Of a stretch of DNA of 64,000 nucleotides, positions 44,061 through 53,338 are shown piece after piece. The translations under genes were made by a program, and so were the position numbers. This stretch comes from DASRDR01 sp963812945 [NCBI: uncultured Candidatus Rokubacteria bacterium]. Lineage in GTDB: Bacteria; Methylomirabilota; Methylomirabilia; Rokubacteriales. The notes below the pieces were generated by a model that was given only the letters and a program-made list of their open reading frames with translations, was not told where the DNA came from and did no database searches. The stretch spans positions 310,001 through 374,000 of the forward strand of contig CAWEXD010000008.1 in the NCBI GenBank assembly GCA_963812945.1. Reading direction: 5' to 3'. Positions within the stretch are counted from its first letter, which is position 1. Every line of letters begins with the position of its first letter.

Positions 44061-45761
44061 ATGCGCTGGAGCACGTCGTTCGTTCCGACGCTTCGAGAGG
44101 ATCCCGCCGACGCCGAGGCGGTCAGCCACCGGCTCATGGTCCGGGCCGGCATGGTGCGGCAGCTGACGGCGGGGGTCTACGTCTACCTCCCGCTCGGCCA
44201 ACGGTCGATCGACAAGGTCAACACGATCATCCGGGAGGAGATGAACGCGATCGGGGGCCAGGAGATCACGATGCCGGTGCTCCACCCGGCGGAGCTCTGG
44301 CAGCAGTCGGGCCGCTGGTACGACATCAAAGACGAGATGTTCCGCTTGAAGGACCGCCACGGGCGCGACATGTGCCTGGGCATGACGCACGAAGAGGTCG
44401 TGGCCTGGCTCGCCGCCAAGGAGATCCGCTCCTACCGCGAGCTGCCGCAGGTCTGGTACCAGATCCAGACGAAGGAGCGTGACGAGGCGCGCCCGCGCTC
44501 GGGTGTGCTCCGGACGCGCGAGTTCTGGATGAAGGACGCGTACACGCTGGACGTGGACGAGGCGGCGCTGGCCGTCGCCTACGACCGTCAGAAGGAGGCG
44601 TACGTCCGGATCTTCCGCCGCTCCGGACTCGCCTTCCACGTCGTGGAGTCGGATGTCGGCATGATGGGCGGACTGGGCGCGCACGAGTTCATGGCGCCCA
44701 GCGCGGCCGGGGAGGACGAGATCGCGCGCTGCGCGACGTGCGGCTACGCGGCGAACGCCGAGCTCGCCCGGTCGCGGCCTCCGGCGGCGACGTTCCCCGA
44801 TGGACCGCGCGAGGAGGTTGCCACGCCCGGCGTGCGGACGATCGCCGAGGTGTGCGCTCTGCTCGGGGTGGAGCCGACGCAGACGATCAAGAGCCTGCTC
44901 TACGTCGGTCCGTCCGGACCGCTCTTGGCCCTGGTCCGCGGCGACCAGCAGCTGCACGAGAAGAAGCTGGCGCGACTCCTGGGCGGGGAAGTCCGCTCGG
45001 CGCATCCCGACGAGGTCCGGGACGCCCTCGGGGCCTCGGTCGGCTCGGTGGGCCCCGTGGGCGTCTCGGTGCCGGTGGTGGCGGACGAGGTTCTCGGCGC
45101 GGGCGCGTACGTCGCGGGGGCCAATCGCGACGGCGTCCACCTGCGTGGCGTCCGGCCGGGCCGGGACTTCGCGGCCCGACACGCGGACATCCACGTGGCC
45201 CAGCCCGGGGACGCGTGTCCGGAGTGTGGCGCGCCTCTCGTGGTGGAGCGGGTCATCGAGGTCGGGAACATCTTCAAGCTCGGGACGAAGTACTCCGCGG
45301 CCCTCGGTGCGACCTACCTCGACGAGCAGGGGCAGGCCCGGCCGATCGTCATGGGTTCCTACGGGATCGGCCCCGCCCGGATCGTGGCGTCGGCGATCGA
45401 GCAGCGTCACGACGCCGACGGCATCGTGTGGCCCTGGTCCATCGCCCCGGCGCAGGTCCACGTGCTCCCGGTGAACGTCAAGCAGGCGCCGATGCGCGAG
45501 ACGGCCGAGCGTCTCTACCAGGAGCTCGGAGCCGCGGGATTCGAGGCCATCCTGGACGACCGCGACGAGCGGCCCGGGGTGAAGTTCAAGGATGCCGATC
45601 TGCTCGGTCTCCCCATCCGGGTGACCGTCGGGGCGCGCCTCGCCAAGGACGGCAAGGTCGAGGTGAGAACGCGACGGGACCGCCAGGACGCCGCGGTCTC
45701 GCCGGACGGGGTCGTTGCCGCCGTCCGGGACCTCGGGCGACGCCTGGCCGACGACCTGTAG
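44061..45761 (+). CDS. proS: Prolyl-tRNA synthetase, bacterial type
   Basis: 566 residues from ATG. Class II motifs: TAGVYVYLPLGQR, LGMTHEEVVAWLAAKEIRSY, QTKERDEARPRSGVLRTREF, and GSYGIGPARIVAS; a YbaK-type editing insertion lies at about 225-400, and the anticodon-binding domain closes it. Editing removes Ala-tRNA(Pro). A hairpin without T tract (45773-45793) follows the stop. Confidence 0.97.
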   Translation: MRWSTSFVPTLREDPADAEAVSHRLMVRAGMVRQLTAGVYVYLPLGQRSIDKVNTIIREEMNAIGGQEITMPVLHPAELWQQSGRWYDIKDEMFRLKDRHGRDMCLGMTHEEVVAWLAAKEIRSYRELPQVWYQIQTKERDEARPRSGVLRTREFWMKDAYTLDVDEAALAVAYDRQKEAYVRIFRRSGLAFHVVESDVGMMGGLGAHEFMAPSAAGEDEIARCATCGYAANAELARSRPPAATFPDGPREEVATPGVRTIAEVCALLGVEPTQTIKSLLYVGPSGPLLALVRGDQQLHEKKLARLLGGEVRSAHPDEVRDALGASVGSVGPVGVSVPVVADEVLGAGAYVAGANRDGVHLRGVRPGRDFAARHADIHVAQPGDACPECGAPLVVERVIEVGNIFKLGTKYSAALGATYLDEQGQARPIVMGSYGIGPARIVASAIEQRHDADGIVWPWSIAPAQVHVLPVNVKQAPMRETAERLYQELGAAGFEAILDDRDERPGVKFKDADLLGLPIRVTVGARLAKDGKVEVRTRRDRQDAAVSPDGVVAAVRDLGRRLADDL

Positions 45762-45772
45762 CACCTCTCGCG

Positions 45773-45793
45773 GGCCGAGGGGATTCCTCGGCC
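45773..45793 (+). terminator. Stem-loop after proS
   Basis: Perfect 8-bp stem GGCCGAGG/CCTCGGCC with a 5-nt loop, 11 bases after the proS stop, without a T tract. A 3'-end stabilising or weak termination element. Confidence 0.5.
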
Positions 45794-45806
45794 TGCAGTC
45801 TCGGGG

Positions 45807-45849
45807 TATACTAAGCGGCTGACTCAAAGTGGGCAGAGCCCACTTTTTT
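45807..45849 (+). promoter_or_regulatory. rimP leader: promoter -10 and terminator-like hairpin
   Basis: TATACT (45807-45812) as a -10 box; the -35 region (TTCCTC, 45784-45789) is poor. Fourteen bases on, AAGTGGGC-AGA-GCCCACTT (45827-45845) is followed by four more T. A short leader ending in such a hairpin precedes rimP-nusA in many bacteria and is catalogued as the rimP leader; it probably attenuates the operon. Confidence 0.7.
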
Positions 45850-45899
45850 GTTCATGGACCCGCGCACGACGCCGTGCAAGACGACGGAGGAGGCGAGCG

Positions 45900-46409
45900 G
45901 TGGCGACACGCCCCGACCTGGCGGAGCTGGAGACGGCGGTGGAGACCGTCGTCCTGCCGGCCGTCCAGGCGCGCGGGCTGACGCTCGTCGACCTCGAGGT
46001 GAGGGGCAACGGGCGCCGGGCGGCGGTGCGCGTCTACGTCGACAAGGCCGGCGGGATCACGATCGACGACTGCCAGGGCCTCTCGCGGGAGATTGGTGAC
46101 CTGATCGACGTCGCGGACGTCGTGTCGGGAAGCTACGACCTGGAGGTGTCCTCGCCAGGGCTCGACCGCGAGCTGCGCCGGGACCGGGAGCTCCGCTGGG
46201 CCGTCGGCCGGCGCGTGCGGGTCTGGACGCGGGATCCGGTCGACGGGCGCCGCGAGCTCTCGGGACGGCTCGCCCTCGTGGACGAGGCAGCCCTGACGCT
46301 CGCCACCCCCGACGGTCCCCGGAGCGTGTCGCGGGGCCTCGTGTCCAAGGCGCGCCTGGAGGTGGAGCCGAAGGCTCCGCCTGAGCCAGGAGGCCGCGAT
46401 GAACCGTGA
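45900..46409 (+). CDS. rimP: Ribosome maturation factor RimP
   Basis: 169 residues from GTG with GGAGGAGG upstream. VLPAVQARGLTLVDLEVRG, RVYVDKAGGITIDDCQGLSREIGD and YDLEVSSPGLDREL are the RimP signatures; the C-terminal SH3-like domain follows. Needed for 30S assembly. Overlaps nusA by 11 bp. Confidence 0.95.
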   Translation: MATRPDLAELETAVETVVLPAVQARGLTLVDLEVRGNGRRAAVRVYVDKAGGITIDDCQGLSREIGDLIDVADVVSGSYDLEVSSPGLDRELRRDRELRWAVGRRVRVWTRDPVDGRRELSGRLALVDEAALTLATPDGPRSVSRGLVSKARLEVEPKAPPEPGGRDEP

Positions 46410-47787
46410 GCTGAAGCTGGCGATCGAGCAGGTTGGGCGGGAGAAGGGGATCGCGACCGAGGTCCTGTTCGAGGCGCTGGAGTCCGCCCTCCTGTCCGCC
46501 TCGAAGCGGACGATGGGCGTCGGTGACAACACCCGCCTCACGCTGCACCGGGAGACCGGCGCGATCCGCGTGTTCGCCGAGAAGCGCGTCGTCGAGAAGG
46601 TGGCGGATCCGAAGCTCGAGATGAGCCTGGACGAGGCGCGCCGGCTGAAGCCGGACGCGCAGCTCGAGGACGTGGTCGAGATCGACCTCGAGATGAAGGA
46701 GCTCGGCCGCATCGCCGCCCAGACCGCCAAGCAGGTGATCCTGCAGCGGGTGCGCGAGGCCGAGCGCCAGGGGATCTTCTCCGAGTACAAGGACCGCGAG
46801 GGCACGCTCGTGCGCGCGCTCGTGCATCGGATCGAGAAGCGCACGGTGATCATGGATCTGGGTCGCACGGAGGCGGTGCTGCCCGAGCGCGAGCAGATCC
46901 CCGGCGAGCGGTACATGGCCGGAGACCGGGTGCGCGCGTACATCATGGAGGTCAAGAACACGCCCAAGGGGCCGCAGGTCGTGCTCTCCCGCGCGCATCC
47001 CGGGTTCCTCGTCCGGCTGTTCGAGACCGAGATCCCGGAGATCGCCGAAGGGATCGTGCAGGTGCGGGGCGCCGCGCGAGAGCCGGGGGAGCGCGCCAAG
47101 CTGGCGGTGGCGTCGACCAAGCGCGACATCGACCCGATCGGCGCGTGTGTCGGACTCCGCGGCACCCGGATTCAGGTCATCGTCAAGGAGCTCCGGGGCG
47201 AGAAGATCGACATCATCGAGTGGGCGGACGACCTCGCCACGCTCGTGGGACGAGCGCTGTCGCCCGCGAAGGTGAGCTCCGTCACGATCACCGGGGAGGC
47301 CGAGGAGCGCTCGGCGCTGGTCGTCGTGCCGGACAGCCAGCTCTCGCTGGCCATCGGCAAGAAGGGCCAGAATGCCCGGCTCGCGGCGAAGCTGACAGGA
47401 CTCCGGGTGGACGTGAAGAGCGAGTCGGAGCTGGCCGAGGAGCGCCGGCGCCTGGAGGAGGAGCGGGCCCGAGGCCTGGTGGCGTTCGCGGAGATCGAGG
47501 AGATCGGCCCCGAGCTGTCGCCGCGCCTCGTGGAGCACGGCCTCTACTCGCCCGCCCGGATCCGGGCCGGCGGTCTGGAGCGCCTGCAGGAGGCGCTCGG
47601 CGATCAGGCACCCCGGGCCGAGACCGTCCTGGCGGCCGTGGAGGCCTGGCTGAACGCTCAGGTCCCGGAATCCCCGGACCCGGGGATCGCGGACGAGGCT
47701 CCTTCCGCCGGAGGAGAGGTCGGGGAGACACCCGGGCGGCCGGCCGAGGCGCCGGCCGAGGCGCCGGCCGAGGCGAAGGATTCGTGA
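46399..47787 (+). CDS. nusA: Transcription termination/antitermination factor NusA
   Basis: 462 residues. N-terminal polymerase-binding domain, S1 domain (~130-200, EGTLVRALVHRIEKRTVIMDLG), two KH domains (~230-345, with GACVGLRGTRIQVIVKELRG and AIGKKGQNARLAAKLTG) and a helical end. The last codons form a 12-bp tandem repeat encoding PAEA four times (about 47738-47775), so the tail length may vary. GTGA-coupled to the next gene. Confidence 0.96.
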   Translation: MNRELKLAIEQVGREKGIATEVLFEALESALLSASKRTMGVGDNTRLTLHRETGAIRVFAEKRVVEKVADPKLEMSLDEARRLKPDAQLEDVVEIDLEMKELGRIAAQTAKQVILQRVREAERQGIFSEYKDREGTLVRALVHRIEKRTVIMDLGRTEAVLPEREQIPGERYMAGDRVRAYIMEVKNTPKGPQVVLSRAHPGFLVRLFETEIPEIAEGIVQVRGAAREPGERAKLAVASTKRDIDPIGACVGLRGTRIQVIVKELRGEKIDIIEWADDLATLVGRALSPAKVSSVTITGEAEERSALVVVPDSQLSLAIGKKGQNARLAAKLTGLRVDVKSESELAEERRRLEEERARGLVAFAEIEEIGPELSPRLVEHGLYSPARIRAGGLERLQEALGDQAPRAETVLAAVEAWLNAQVPESPDPGIADEAPSAGGEVGETPGRPAEAPAEAPAEAKDS

Positions 47788-48086
47788 GCGCGCGCTCGCC
47801 CGTCCGTACCTGCCTCGGCTGTCGCCGTGCCCGACCCCAGGCCGAGCTCCTCCGGATCGTTCGAACGCCGGATGGGCACGTCGAGCCGGACCCTCGGCAG
47901 CGGGCAGGGGGACGCGGCGCGTACCTGTGCCGGAGGGATGCGTGTCTCGCGGAGTGTTTGCGTCGGGGCCGCTGGCCCCAGGCGTTCCGAGCCCCGGCCG
48001 TGGTGACCCCCGAGGGGGTCCTTCGGTTGCGTGGGCTCTTGAGCCAGGGCCAGGAGGCTCCTGAAGCGGTCCAAGGGGGAAGCTGA
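47784..48086 (+). CDS. rnpM: YlxR/RnpM family RNA-binding protein
   Basis: 100 residues from the GTG overlapping the nusA stop. RTCLGCRRARPQAELLRIVR and GGRGAYLCRRDACLAECLRRG are the YlxR hallmarks. Homologues bind RNase P RNA and modulate it, or bind nucleoid DNA. The nusA-ylxR-infB order is universal in many phyla. One base separates it from infB. Confidence 0.9.
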   Translation: MSARSPVRTCLGCRRARPQAELLRIVRTPDGHVEPDPRQRAGGRGAYLCRRDACLAECLRRGRWPQAFRAPAVVTPEGVLRLRGLLSQGQEAPEAVQGGS

Positions 48087-48087
48087 T

Positions 48088-50724
48088 ATGGCGGGGAAGA
48101 CCCGGGTCATTGAGCTGGCGAAGGAGCTCGGCGTCGCGCCGAAGTTGATCATCGACCAGCTCCACGGGATGGGCTACAAGGAGCAGAGCTCGGCCAGCGC
48201 GATCGAGGACGCTCTGCTCCAGAGGCTCCGGGAGGCGCTCGGCGACCAGGCCGCCGAGTACTCCCGCAAGGAGTCCGAGCGGCTCGACGCCGAGCGCGTC
48301 GCGGCGCAGCGGGCCAAGATCGAGGCCGCCAAGGCCTCCGCCGTCAAGGCCGCGCGGACCCGGGCCAAGAAGGCCGCCGAGGCGGCCAAGGTGTCGGCCG
48401 GCAAGAGCAAGGCGCCCGTCAAGGCGAAGCCGGCGGCGAAGTTCGTGCCCGCAACACCCGCCGCGAAGGCAAAGGCGCCGGTCCCGGGGAAGATCGAAAA
48501 GGTCGCGGCGCCGGCCGAAGCCGCTCTGCCGATTGCCGCCACCGCGGCACCCGTGGCGCCCGCCGCGGCCACGATCCCGGCGCCGCCGGCGGCGCCGCCT
48601 GTCAGGCTCGTGCCGACCGAGAAGCCCGCGGCCGTGAAGCCTCCCGTGGTTCACGAGCGGCCGGCCGCCGCGGTGGCCGCGCCCACCCCGCCTGCGCGCC
48701 CGAAGGAGCCGGTGGCTCCTGCCGCGCGCGAGACCGCTCCAGCGCCTCCGCAGAAGCCCGAGCCGAAGGTCGGGGAGCCTCTCCCCAAGCCGCCGACCGA
48801 CGGCAAGGTCGTGCCGCTCAAGCCCCGGCAGGAGGAGCCGGCCCCGGCCGCCCCCGAGCGGCGAGCGGAGCCCGAGCGCGTCCCCGCTCCGGCTGCGGCG
48901 GCCGAGCGCGCCCCAGCCCCGGCGCCCGCGGCGTCGCCCGCCGAGAAGCCGGCCGCGGTCGCGGCGCCGGCGGTGGAGCCGGGCCCGCGCGAGATGATCC
49001 GGCTCCCCGAATCGATCACGGTCGCCGAGCTGGCCGAGAAGATGCGCCGAAAGCCGGGCGAGGTCGTTCGCGAGCTCTTCGGCATGGGCGTCATGGCGAC
49101 GATCAACCAGCCGCTCGACGCCGACCAGGTCAAGGCCGTCGCCGTTCGGTTCAACTTCGACGTGGAGATGAGCTCGCCCGCGGGCCGGGATGTCCTCGAA
49201 GAGGAGGCCGATCCCACCCAGCTCAGGCCGCGGTCCCCTGTCGTCACGGTCATGGGGCACGTCGACCACGGCAAGACGTCGCTCCTCGATGCCATCCGGA
49301 AGACGCGGGTCACCGAGCAGGAGTTCGGTGGGATCACGCAGCACATCGGGGCGTACCAGGTCGAGACGAGCCACGGCAAGGTCACGTTCCTGGACACGCC
49401 CGGTCACGAGGCCTTCACCGCCATGCGAGCGCGCGGCGCCCAGGCCACCGACATCGTCATTCTGGTGGTGGCGGCCGATGACGGCGTCATGCCCCAGACG
49501 GTCGAGGCGATCAACCACGCCAAGGCGGCGTCCGTGCCCATCATCGTCGCGGTCAACAAGGTCGACAAGGCCGACTCGAACCCGGACCGCGTCAAGCAAG
49601 AGCTCGTCAACCACGGGCTCGTGCCCGAGGAGTGGGGCGGCCAGACGATCTTCGTGAACACGTCGGCCAAGAAGGGCACGGGGGTCGAGCAGCTCCTCGA
49701 GATGACGGCGCTCCAGGCCGAGGTGATGGAGCTGAAGGCGAACCCGAACCGCGCCGCGCGCGGCGTCGTGGTCGAGGCCAAGCTCGACCGTGGCCGGGGT
49801 CCGGTGGCCACCGTGCTGATCCAGCAGGGCACCCTCCACGAGGGCGACATCGTCGTCGTCGGTCAGCACTACGGCAAGGTCCGGGCGATGTTCAACGACC
49901 GGCGCCAGCGCGTGAAGACGGCGGGCCCCGTGGATCCTGTCGAGATGCTCGGATTGTCGGGCGTTCCGTCGGCGGGAGACGTGCTGCGCTCCGTGGACGA
50001 CGAGCGCAAGGCGCGCCAGATCGCCCTGGTGCGCAAGGAGCGGGAGAAGAAGGTCACGGTCAGCGCCCGCGTGACACTCGCCGACCTCCACAAGCAGATC
50101 GAGGCGGGCGAGGTGAAGGAGCTCCGGGTCATCCTCAAGGGCGACGTCGACGGCTCGGTCGAGGCCTTGCAGGACGCGCTCGAGCGGGTGTCCACGGAGG
50201 AGATCAAGGTCCGCGTCATCCACAGCGGCGTCGGGACCATCACGGAGACCGACGTCATGCTGGCCTCGGCGTCGAACGCGATCGTGATCGGCTTCAACGT
50301 CAAGCCCGAGCCGAAAGCGATGCAGCAGGCCCAGGCCGAGCGGGTGGACATCAAGTCGTACAACGTCATCTACGAGGCGATCAACGACGTGAAGGCCGCC
50401 CTGGCCGGGATGCTGCCTCCGATCGTCCGCGAGGTTCCCATCGGGAAGGCGCAGGTCCGCGCGCTCTTCCCGATCAAGGAGGTCGGCACGATCGCCGGGT
50501 GCTTCCTGTCGGAGGGCAAGGCGACCCGCAACGCGAAGCTGCGCGTCGTGCGGAACGGCCGGGCCGTCGGCGAAGGGCAGGTCACGTCCCTGAAGCGGTT
50601 CAAGGACGACGCCCGCGAGGTCCTGCAGGGCCAGGAGTGCGGCATCGGTGTGGGCAACCTCGACGCGCAGGTCGGCGACGTGCTGGAGCTCTACACGACA
50701 GAGGAGATCGCGCGGACGCTCTAG
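48088..50724 (+). CDS. infB: Translation initiation factor IF-2
   Basis: 878 residues. N-terminal IF2_N (residues 1-52), a long Ala/Pro/Lys-rich linker (~80-300), a second IF2_N (~308-355), then the GTPase: VTVMGHVDHGKTSLLDAI (~385), DTPGHEAFTAMR, NKVDKA; C-terminal barrels and initiator-tRNA-binding domain. Positions fMet-tRNA on the 30S and promotes subunit joining. The linker is built of imperfect PAA/APA codon repeats. Confidence 0.98.
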   Translation: MAGKTRVIELAKELGVAPKLIIDQLHGMGYKEQSSASAIEDALLQRLREALGDQAAEYSRKESERLDAERVAAQRAKIEAAKASAVKAARTRAKKAAEAAKVSAGKSKAPVKAKPAAKFVPATPAAKAKAPVPGKIEKVAAPAEAALPIAATAAPVAPAAATIPAPPAAPPVRLVPTEKPAAVKPPVVHERPAAAVAAPTPPARPKEPVAPAARETAPAPPQKPEPKVGEPLPKPPTDGKVVPLKPRQEEPAPAAPERRAEPERVPAPAAAAERAPAPAPAASPAEKPAAVAAPAVEPGPREMIRLPESITVAELAEKMRRKPGEVVRELFGMGVMATINQPLDADQVKAVAVRFNFDVEMSSPAGRDVLEEEADPTQLRPRSPVVTVMGHVDHGKTSLLDAIRKTRVTEQEFGGITQHIGAYQVETSHGKVTFLDTPGHEAFTAMRARGAQATDIVILVVAADDGVMPQTVEAINHAKAASVPIIVAVNKVDKADSNPDRVKQELVNHGLVPEEWGGQTIFVNTSAKKGTGVEQLLEMTALQAEVMELKANPNRAARGVVVEAKLDRGRGPVATVLIQQGTLHEGDIVVVGQHYGKVRAMFNDRRQRVKTAGPVDPVEMLGLSGVPSAGDVLRSVDDERKARQIALVRKEREKKVTVSARVTLADLHKQIEAGEVKELRVILKGDVDGSVEALQDALERVSTEEIKVRVIHSGVGTITETDVMLASASNAIVIGFNVKPEPKAMQQAQAERVDIKSYNVIYEAINDVKAALAGMLPPIVREVPIGKAQVRALFPIKEVGTIAGCFLSEGKATRNAKLRVVRNGRAVGEGQVTSLKRFKDDAREVLQGQECGIGVGNLDAQVGDVLELYTTEEIARTL

Positions 50725-50737
50725 CGCGGGGACGACG

Positions 50738-51022
50738 GTGGTCCACGTCGCGCTCGGTCTCGTGGAGCTGCACCTGGGCGAGGTCGACTCGTTGAAGGGC
50801 AAGCGCCATGCGCTCCGCGGCATGAAGGAGAGGGTCAAGCACCGCTTCAACGTGTCGATCGCCGAGGTCGACCACGGCGACCTGTGGCAGCGTGCGACCC
50901 TCGCGGTCGCGTGCGTGGCGAACGACGCACGACTGGCCAACGAGGTCGTCTCGAAGGCCGTGAACTTCATCGAGTCTCTGTCCGACGGCGCGGTGATCGA
51001 CGTCCGCGTCGAGGTCCTCTGA
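50738..51022 (+). CDS. ylxP: DUF503 family protein (YlxP)
   Basis: 94 residues from GTG. LGLVELHLGEVDSLKGKRHALRGMKERVKHRFNVSIAEVD is the family core, with a ferredoxin-like fold. It sits between infB and rbfA as in Bacillus; proposed links are with ribosome/translation but no activity is established. Confidence 0.88.
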   Translation: MVHVALGLVELHLGEVDSLKGKRHALRGMKERVKHRFNVSIAEVDHGDLWQRATLAVACVANDARLANEVVSKAVNFIESLSDGAVIDVRVEVL

Positions 51023-51026
51023 CCCC

Positions 51027-51410
51027 GTGAGGCTCCAGCGGGTGAACCAGCTGATCCGGGAGGAGATCTCCCTCGTTCTTCAGCGTGAGCTGAAGGACCC
51101 TCGCCTCGGTTTCGTGACCGTCACCGAAGTGGACATCGCCAAGGACCTCAGGACGGCCAAGGTCTACGTGAGCGTCCTCGGCTCCGAGGCAGACTGGGAG
51201 GGGTCGCTCCAGGCCCTCGAGCACGCCCGGGGATTCATCCGGAACTGGCTCACCCCGCGGCTCCGCCTGCGGGCCATCCCGCACCTCACGTTCCACCCTG
51301 ACCGCTCGATGGCCCATGCGGCCCACATCCAGACGGTCCTCGAGGGGCTTCGGGCGAGCGAGCCGCAGGCGGCGCGAGAGGCCGACGAGCCAGGAGACAA
51401 GCCGGCGTGA
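51027..51410 (+). CDS. rbfA: Ribosome-binding factor A
   Basis: 127 residues from GTG. RLQRVNQLIREEISLVLQRELKDPRLGFVTVTEVDIAKDL and LRLRAIPHLTFHPDRSM are typical. KH-like fold; assists 30S maturation in the cold. GTGA overlap with the next gene. Confidence 0.95.
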   Translation: MRLQRVNQLIREEISLVLQRELKDPRLGFVTVTEVDIAKDLRTAKVYVSVLGSEADWEGSLQALEHARGFIRNWLTPRLRLRAIPHLTFHPDRSMAHAAHIQTVLEGLRASEPQAAREADEPGDKPA

Positions 51411-52381
51411 GCACGCCGGAGGTTCCCCGTGAGGTCGTGGACGCGGTCCGCCAGGGCCGCCACGTGCTCCTGTTCGCCCACGTCTACCCGGACGGGGACG
51501 TGCTCGGGTCGCAGCTCGGGCTCGGACTCGCTCTCAGAGCGACGGGCCGCACGGTCACCTTCGCGTGCGCCCACGCGGTGCCGGATCCGTTCCACTTCCT
51601 GCCCGGGTCCGCGGACGTCCAGCAGTGGAAGGCCGGCCGGAACGGATTCGACCTCGTGGTGACCCTCGACTGCCCGGACCCGGCGCGCCTCGGCGGCCTC
51701 CTGGACGGCGCCCGCGGACCGGGTGGGCTCGTCCTGAACATCGACCATCACGGCGACAACAAGCTTTACGGCGACGTCAACTGGGTGGACACCCGGGCAG
51801 CGGCCACGGGCGAGATGGTCTACGACGTGCTCGGGGCGGCCGGCCTCCCGTTGACGGTCGACGTCGCGGTGAACCTGTACACGGCGATCGTCACCGACAC
51901 GGGCTCTTTCCGGTACTCCAACACGACCCCCAAGACCCTTCGGGTGGCCGCGCACCTGGTCGAGGCGGGGGTCGACCCGGCCCGTGTGGCCACGGCGGTC
52001 TACGAGACACGCGAGCTGGGGGGGCTCCGGCTCCTGGGTCAGGTCCTCCAGGGGATCGAGACGGATCCCGACGGGGCGCTGGCCTGGCTCGTGATCGATC
52101 GTGCACAGGCGGAGTCCCCGGACTTGCCCGAGGGCGAGGAGTTCGTGAACTACCCGCGATCCCTCCGCACGGCCAAGGTCGCGGTGCTGTTCCGCGAGCT
52201 CCCGGGCGCCGTCAAGGTGAGCCTGCGCGCCAAGGGCGAGGTGAACGTGGCCCGGATCGCCGGTCGCCTCGGCGGCGGCGGCCATCCCAACGCGGCCGGG
52301 CTGATCCTGCCGGGAGGAATGACCGAGGCGAAGGCGGTGGTGCTGGGCGCGGTCCGGGAGGCGCTCGCCGCGCCCCGCTGA
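51407..52381 (+). CDS. nrnA: Bifunctional oligoribonuclease/PAP phosphatase (DHH family)
   Basis: 324 residues from GTG. DHH domain metal motifs FAHVYPDGDVLGSQLG, DCPDPARLGG and NIDHHGDNKLYG, then the DHHA1 domain ending RLGGGGHPNAAGL. Degrades 2-5-mer RNAs and 3'-phosphoadenosine 5'-phosphate. Standard neighbour of rbfA and truB. Confidence 0.93.
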   Translation: MSTPEVPREVVDAVRQGRHVLLFAHVYPDGDVLGSQLGLGLALRATGRTVTFACAHAVPDPFHFLPGSADVQQWKAGRNGFDLVVTLDCPDPARLGGLLDGARGPGGLVLNIDHHGDNKLYGDVNWVDTRAAATGEMVYDVLGAAGLPLTVDVAVNLYTAIVTDTGSFRYSNTTPKTLRVAAHLVEAGVDPARVATAVYETRELGGLRLLGQVLQGIETDPDGALAWLVIDRAQAESPDLPEGEEFVNYPRSLRTAKVAVLFRELPGAVKVSLRAKGEVNVARIAGRLGGGGHPNAAGLILPGGMTEAKAVVLGAVREALAAPR

Positions 52382-52414
52382 CGCGGCGGGCGAGCGCGGC
52401 CGCCCCCCCTCCCG

Positions 52415-53338
52415 ATGGTCTCGGACGGCCTGCTACTCGCCGACAAGGGGCCCGGCGTCACGTCGTTCCAGGTGGTCGCGCACCTTCGGCGGACACTCCG
52501 CGTGCCCAAGGTCGGCCACGGGGGCACGCTCGACCCCATGGCGACCGGGCTCCTCCCCATCCTCTTGGGGGAGGCGACCAAGCTGACCGCGTATCTCCAG
52601 GGCCAGGACAAGGAGTACCTCGCCACCCTCCGGCTGGGCGTGGTGACGGACACCCTCGACGCGACCGGCGCCGTGACGGGCGAGCGGCCCGTGCCGCCCC
52701 TCTCGGCCGGCGAGGTGCAGGCGGCGCTCGGCCGGTTCGTCGGGGAGATCGAGCAGGTGCCGCCGATGTACTCCGCCCTGCACGCGGGCGGAAAGCGCCT
52801 CCACGAGCTCGCGCGGGCCGGCATCGCGGTGGAGCGGGCGCCCCGCCGGGTGCGGGTTGACGCGTTCGAGCTCCTGGAGTGCGTGCCGCCGCGCCTCCGT
52901 GTCCGCGTGGCGTGCGGGTCTGGCACGTACATCCGCAGCCTGGCCGCGGACCTCGGCGAGGCGCTCGGGTGCGGGGGCCACGTCGAGGCGCTCACGCGCA
53001 CGCGCGTGGGCGCCCTCCGTCTCGAGGACGCGGTGCCGTGGGCGGTGATCCAGGCGGGCGACGTCGCGACGCTTGGGAGCCACGTCCTGCCGCCCGACCG
53101 CGCGGTCGCCCACCTGCCGGCGGTGTCGGTCGCGCCCGAGAGCGGCCGGCGGCTCAGCCACGGGCAGACCGTTCCCCAGTCCGAGCTGGGCCAGGCTGGC
53201 CCGCCCCTTCCTCCGGGTCCCTGCCGCCTGTACGTCGGCGCGAGCTTCGTCGGTATCGGCGAGCTCTCGCCGGACGGGCTCCGCCCGCTGCGCCTCTTCC
53301 ATGCGGATCGTCCGGGGCCTCGACCAGTATCCTCCTGA
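52415..53338 (+). CDS. truB: tRNA pseudouridine(55) synthase
   Basis: 307 residues from ATG. DKGPGVTSFQVV, VGHGGTLDPMATGLLPI with catalytic Asp40, TKLTAYLQGQDKEYLATL, YSALHAGGKRLHELAR, and SGTYIRSLAADLG. Makes psi55 in the T loop of tRNAs. Its last 38 bp overlap ribF. Confidence 0.96.
   Translation: MVSDGLLLADKGPGVTSFQVVAHLRRTLRVPKVGHGGTLDPMATGLLPILLGEATKLTAYLQGQDKEYLATLRLGVVTDTLDATGAVTGERPVPPLSAGEVQAALGRFVGEIEQVPPMYSALHAGGKRLHELARAGIAVERAPRRVRVDAFELLECVPPRLRVRVACGSGTYIRSLAADLGEALGCGGHVEALTRTRVGALRLEDAVPWAVIQAGDVATLGSHVLPPDRAVAHLPAVSVAPESGRRLSHGQTVPQSELGQAGPPLPPGPCRLYVGASFVGIGELSPDGLRPLRLFHADRPGPRPVSS

Noticed and set aside
46057-50970. 1637-residue minus-strand frame
   Set aside because: It is antisense to nusA, ylxR and infB, highly repetitive in Leu/Arg/Gly and lacks any family; a product of GC-rich codon bias.
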